Shown in pieces: positions 63,275 through 64,000 of a DNA stretch of 64,000 nucleotides. Below the pieces are notes generated by a model, which saw only the letters and a list, made by a program, of their open reading frames with translations, was not told the origin of the DNA and did no database searches. This stretch comes from Flavobacterium pisciphilum (GTDB lineage: Bacteria > Bacteroidota > Bacteroidia > Flavobacteriales > Flavobacteriaceae), in contig NZ_JAJJMO010000001.1 in the NCBI RefSeq assembly GCF_020905345.1, positions 1,302,001 through 1,366,000 of the forward strand. Direction: 5' to 3'. The first letter of the stretch is position 1; every line of letters begins with the position of its first letter. A program made the position numbers and the translations under genes.

Positions 63275-63348
63275 TGAACGCAGAAGGATTCGAACCTTCG
63301 ACCGCCTGCTTAGAAGGCAGGTGCTCTATCCAACTGAGCTATGCGTCC
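63275..63348 (-). tRNA. tRNA-Arg (anticodon TCT), copy 1
   Basis: 74 nt. Acceptor GGACGCA/TGCGTTC with discriminator A, D-arm AGCTCAGTTGG, anticodon stem CCTGC/GCAGG with loop CTTCTAA (anticodon TCT, arginine codon AGA), T-arm with GGTTCGAATCC. No encoded CCA. Nearly identical copy follows 45 bp away. As the tRNA next to the integrase it is the likeliest integration target. Confidence 0.93.
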
Positions 63349-63393
63349 TTGGATATAAAATAAAAAAACCACCCGATTTGAGTGGTTTTAAAG

Positions 63394-63467
63394 TGAACGC
63401 AGAAGGATTCGAACCTTCGACCGCCTGCTTAGAAGGCAGGTGCTCTATCCAACTGAGCTATGCGTCC
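63394..63467 (-). tRNA. tRNA-Arg (anticodon TCT), copy 2
   Basis: 74 nt and identical in sequence to the first copy; tandem duplication with flanks of different sequence. Each copy is followed on its 3' side by a similar short hairpin (AAACCAC/GTGGTTT type), which probably separates transcripts or marks processing. Confidence 0.93.
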
Positions 63468-63497
63468 ATTTGTTTTAAAACTTTATGGAAAGTTTTG

Positions 63498-63572
63498 TCG
63501 GGGTGGCAGGATTCGAACCTGCGGCCTCCTGCTCCCAAAGCAGGCGCGATAACCGGGCTACGCTACACCCCG
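63498..63572 (-). tRNA. tRNA-Pro (anticodon TGG)
   Basis: 75 nt. Acceptor CGGGGTG/CACCCCG with discriminator A, anticodon stem CCTGC/GCAGG with loop TTTGGGA (anticodon TGG), T-arm with GGTTCGAATCC. On the same strand and probably in the same transcript as the tRNA-Arg genes. Confidence 0.93.
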
Positions 63573-63590
63573 AAGGCAAAAATTATTAAG

Positions 63591-63674
63591 CGGAGAGACA
63601 GGGACTCGAACCCTGGCACCGATCACTCGATGACAGTTTAGCAAACTGCTCCATTACCACTCTGGCACCTCTCC
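63591..63674 (-). tRNA. tRNA-Ser (anticodon GCT)
   Basis: 84 nt with a long variable arm. Acceptor GGAGAGG/TCTCTCC, anticodon loop TTGCTAA (anticodon GCT, codons AGC/AGT), T-arm with GGTTCGAGTCC, discriminator G. First tRNA of the minus-strand cluster. Confidence 0.92.
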
Positions 63675-63858
63675 TAAGCTCAGAGAAACGTGTCTCGTTT
63701 TGCGGTTGCAAATCTAAGACAACATTATATATCTCACAACTATTTTGCTGACTTTTTTCATCTTTTTTTCATCTTTTTTCAAAATGACTTCACTATCAAA
63801 CAAATACAAAAATATATTTTTTAGTAATAATTTAAAAAGACAATCAAAACACTCAAAA

Positions 63859-63889
63859 TTTGAATTTGTTTAAATAAACATTAAATTTG
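63859..63889 (+). promoter_or_regulatory. Promoter of the thiolase gene
   Basis: TTTG (63859-63862), exactly 19 bp, then TAAATTTG (63882-63889): a perfect Bacteroidetes -33/-7 promoter, 25 bases before the thiolase ATG. Confidence 0.85.
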
Positions 63890-63914
63890 CTTCATTAACT
63901 AAATCACACAGAAA

Positions 63915-64000
63915 ATGAACAAAAGAGTTGTTATTGTTTCTGCCGTTAGAACCCCTATCGGAAGTTTCATGGGAGGATTATCTACAGTCACAGCCCCAAA
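63915..64000 (+). CDS. Acetyl-CoA acyltransferase (thiolase), 5' part only
   Basis: The first 28 codons are visible, NKRVVIVSAVRTPIGSFMGG after the initiator Met, the usual N-terminus of acetyl-CoA C-acetyltransferases. The gene runs off the window. It makes or splits acetoacetyl-CoA in fatty-acid or isoprenoid metabolism. This is chromosomal housekeeping DNA beyond the ICE. Confidence 0.85.
   Translation, partial: MNKRVVIVSAVRTPIGSFMGGLSTVTAP

Noticed and set aside
1..64000. CRISPR array
   Set aside because: No set of regularly spaced identical repeats with unique spacers was seen; the short repeats at 6210-6373 are irregularly spaced and too short.
1..64000. Complete insertion sequence
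   Set aside because: No transposase-like protein with flanking inverted repeats was found in the window.

Overview
This window is most likely from a Flavobacterium-like member of the Bacteroidetes. The evidence is the Bacteroidetes-type promoters (TTTG, 19 bp, TAnnTTTG), a complete Bacteroidetes conjugation gene set in the traA-traQ order, PRTRC genes, SusC/TonB-style receptors and a Bacteroidetes-type tyrosine integrase. Nearly all of it (1 to about 63.2 kb) is the right-hand part of an integrative and conjugative element (ICE). Ordinary chromosome resumes at a tRNA cluster (two Arg-TCT, Pro-TGG, Ser-GCT, all on the minus strand) followed by the start of a thiolase gene. The left end of the element lies outside the window.

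Layout. 0-6 kb: mobilisation module (MobB relaxase, MobA accessory protein and a candidate oriT of stacked inverted repeats). A two-gene Hachiman-like anti-phage system (HamA nuclease, HamB helicase) sits between mobA and mobB. 6.4-17.9 kb: transfer operon traA, B, D, E, F, G, I, J, K, an unnamed gene, L, M, N, O, Q, interrupted by two terminator-like hairpins between traD and traE and closed by a strong terminator. 18-19.3 kb: small mercury-type cassette (ArsR regulator, MerT-MerP fusion, Cys-rich protein) on the minus strand. 19.5-24.9 kb: PRTRC gene group (ThiF, B, a possible F, C, E) with a DUF932 protein and SSB, a probable ICE maintenance module of unknown mechanism. 26-30.3 kb: Y-family polymerase plus a DnaE-type polymerase, a probable mobile mutagenesis cassette. 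30.5-33.3 kb: lipoprotein, a candidate HEPN RNase, and two small DNA-binding-type proteins.

33.8-61.3 kb: a long AT-richer metal-resistance island. The first half is copper/silver efflux and oxidation: CusA (split by a frameshift at an A7 tract), CusC, two CusB-type adaptors, three DUF3347 proteins, a CopA P-type ATPase, a multicopper oxidase fused to a CopB-like barrel, DUF305 proteins and a Cys-rich four-helix copper-storage protein. The middle is an arsenic operon (arsR, acetyltransferase, DUF6428, ArsC, Acr3, then a phosphoesterase and a Crp-family regulator). The last part is a TonB receptor plus a CDF-type transporter. 61.5-62.8 kb: the integrase, reading away from the tRNA genes.

The pieces fit a mobile element that carries its own transfer, stability, mutagenesis, anti-phage and metal-resistance functions. 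By eye, base composition changes sharply between the GC-richer transfer/PRTRC core and the AT-rich metal island, which suggests a mosaic. Calls rest on motif and family recognition by eye; no database search was run.
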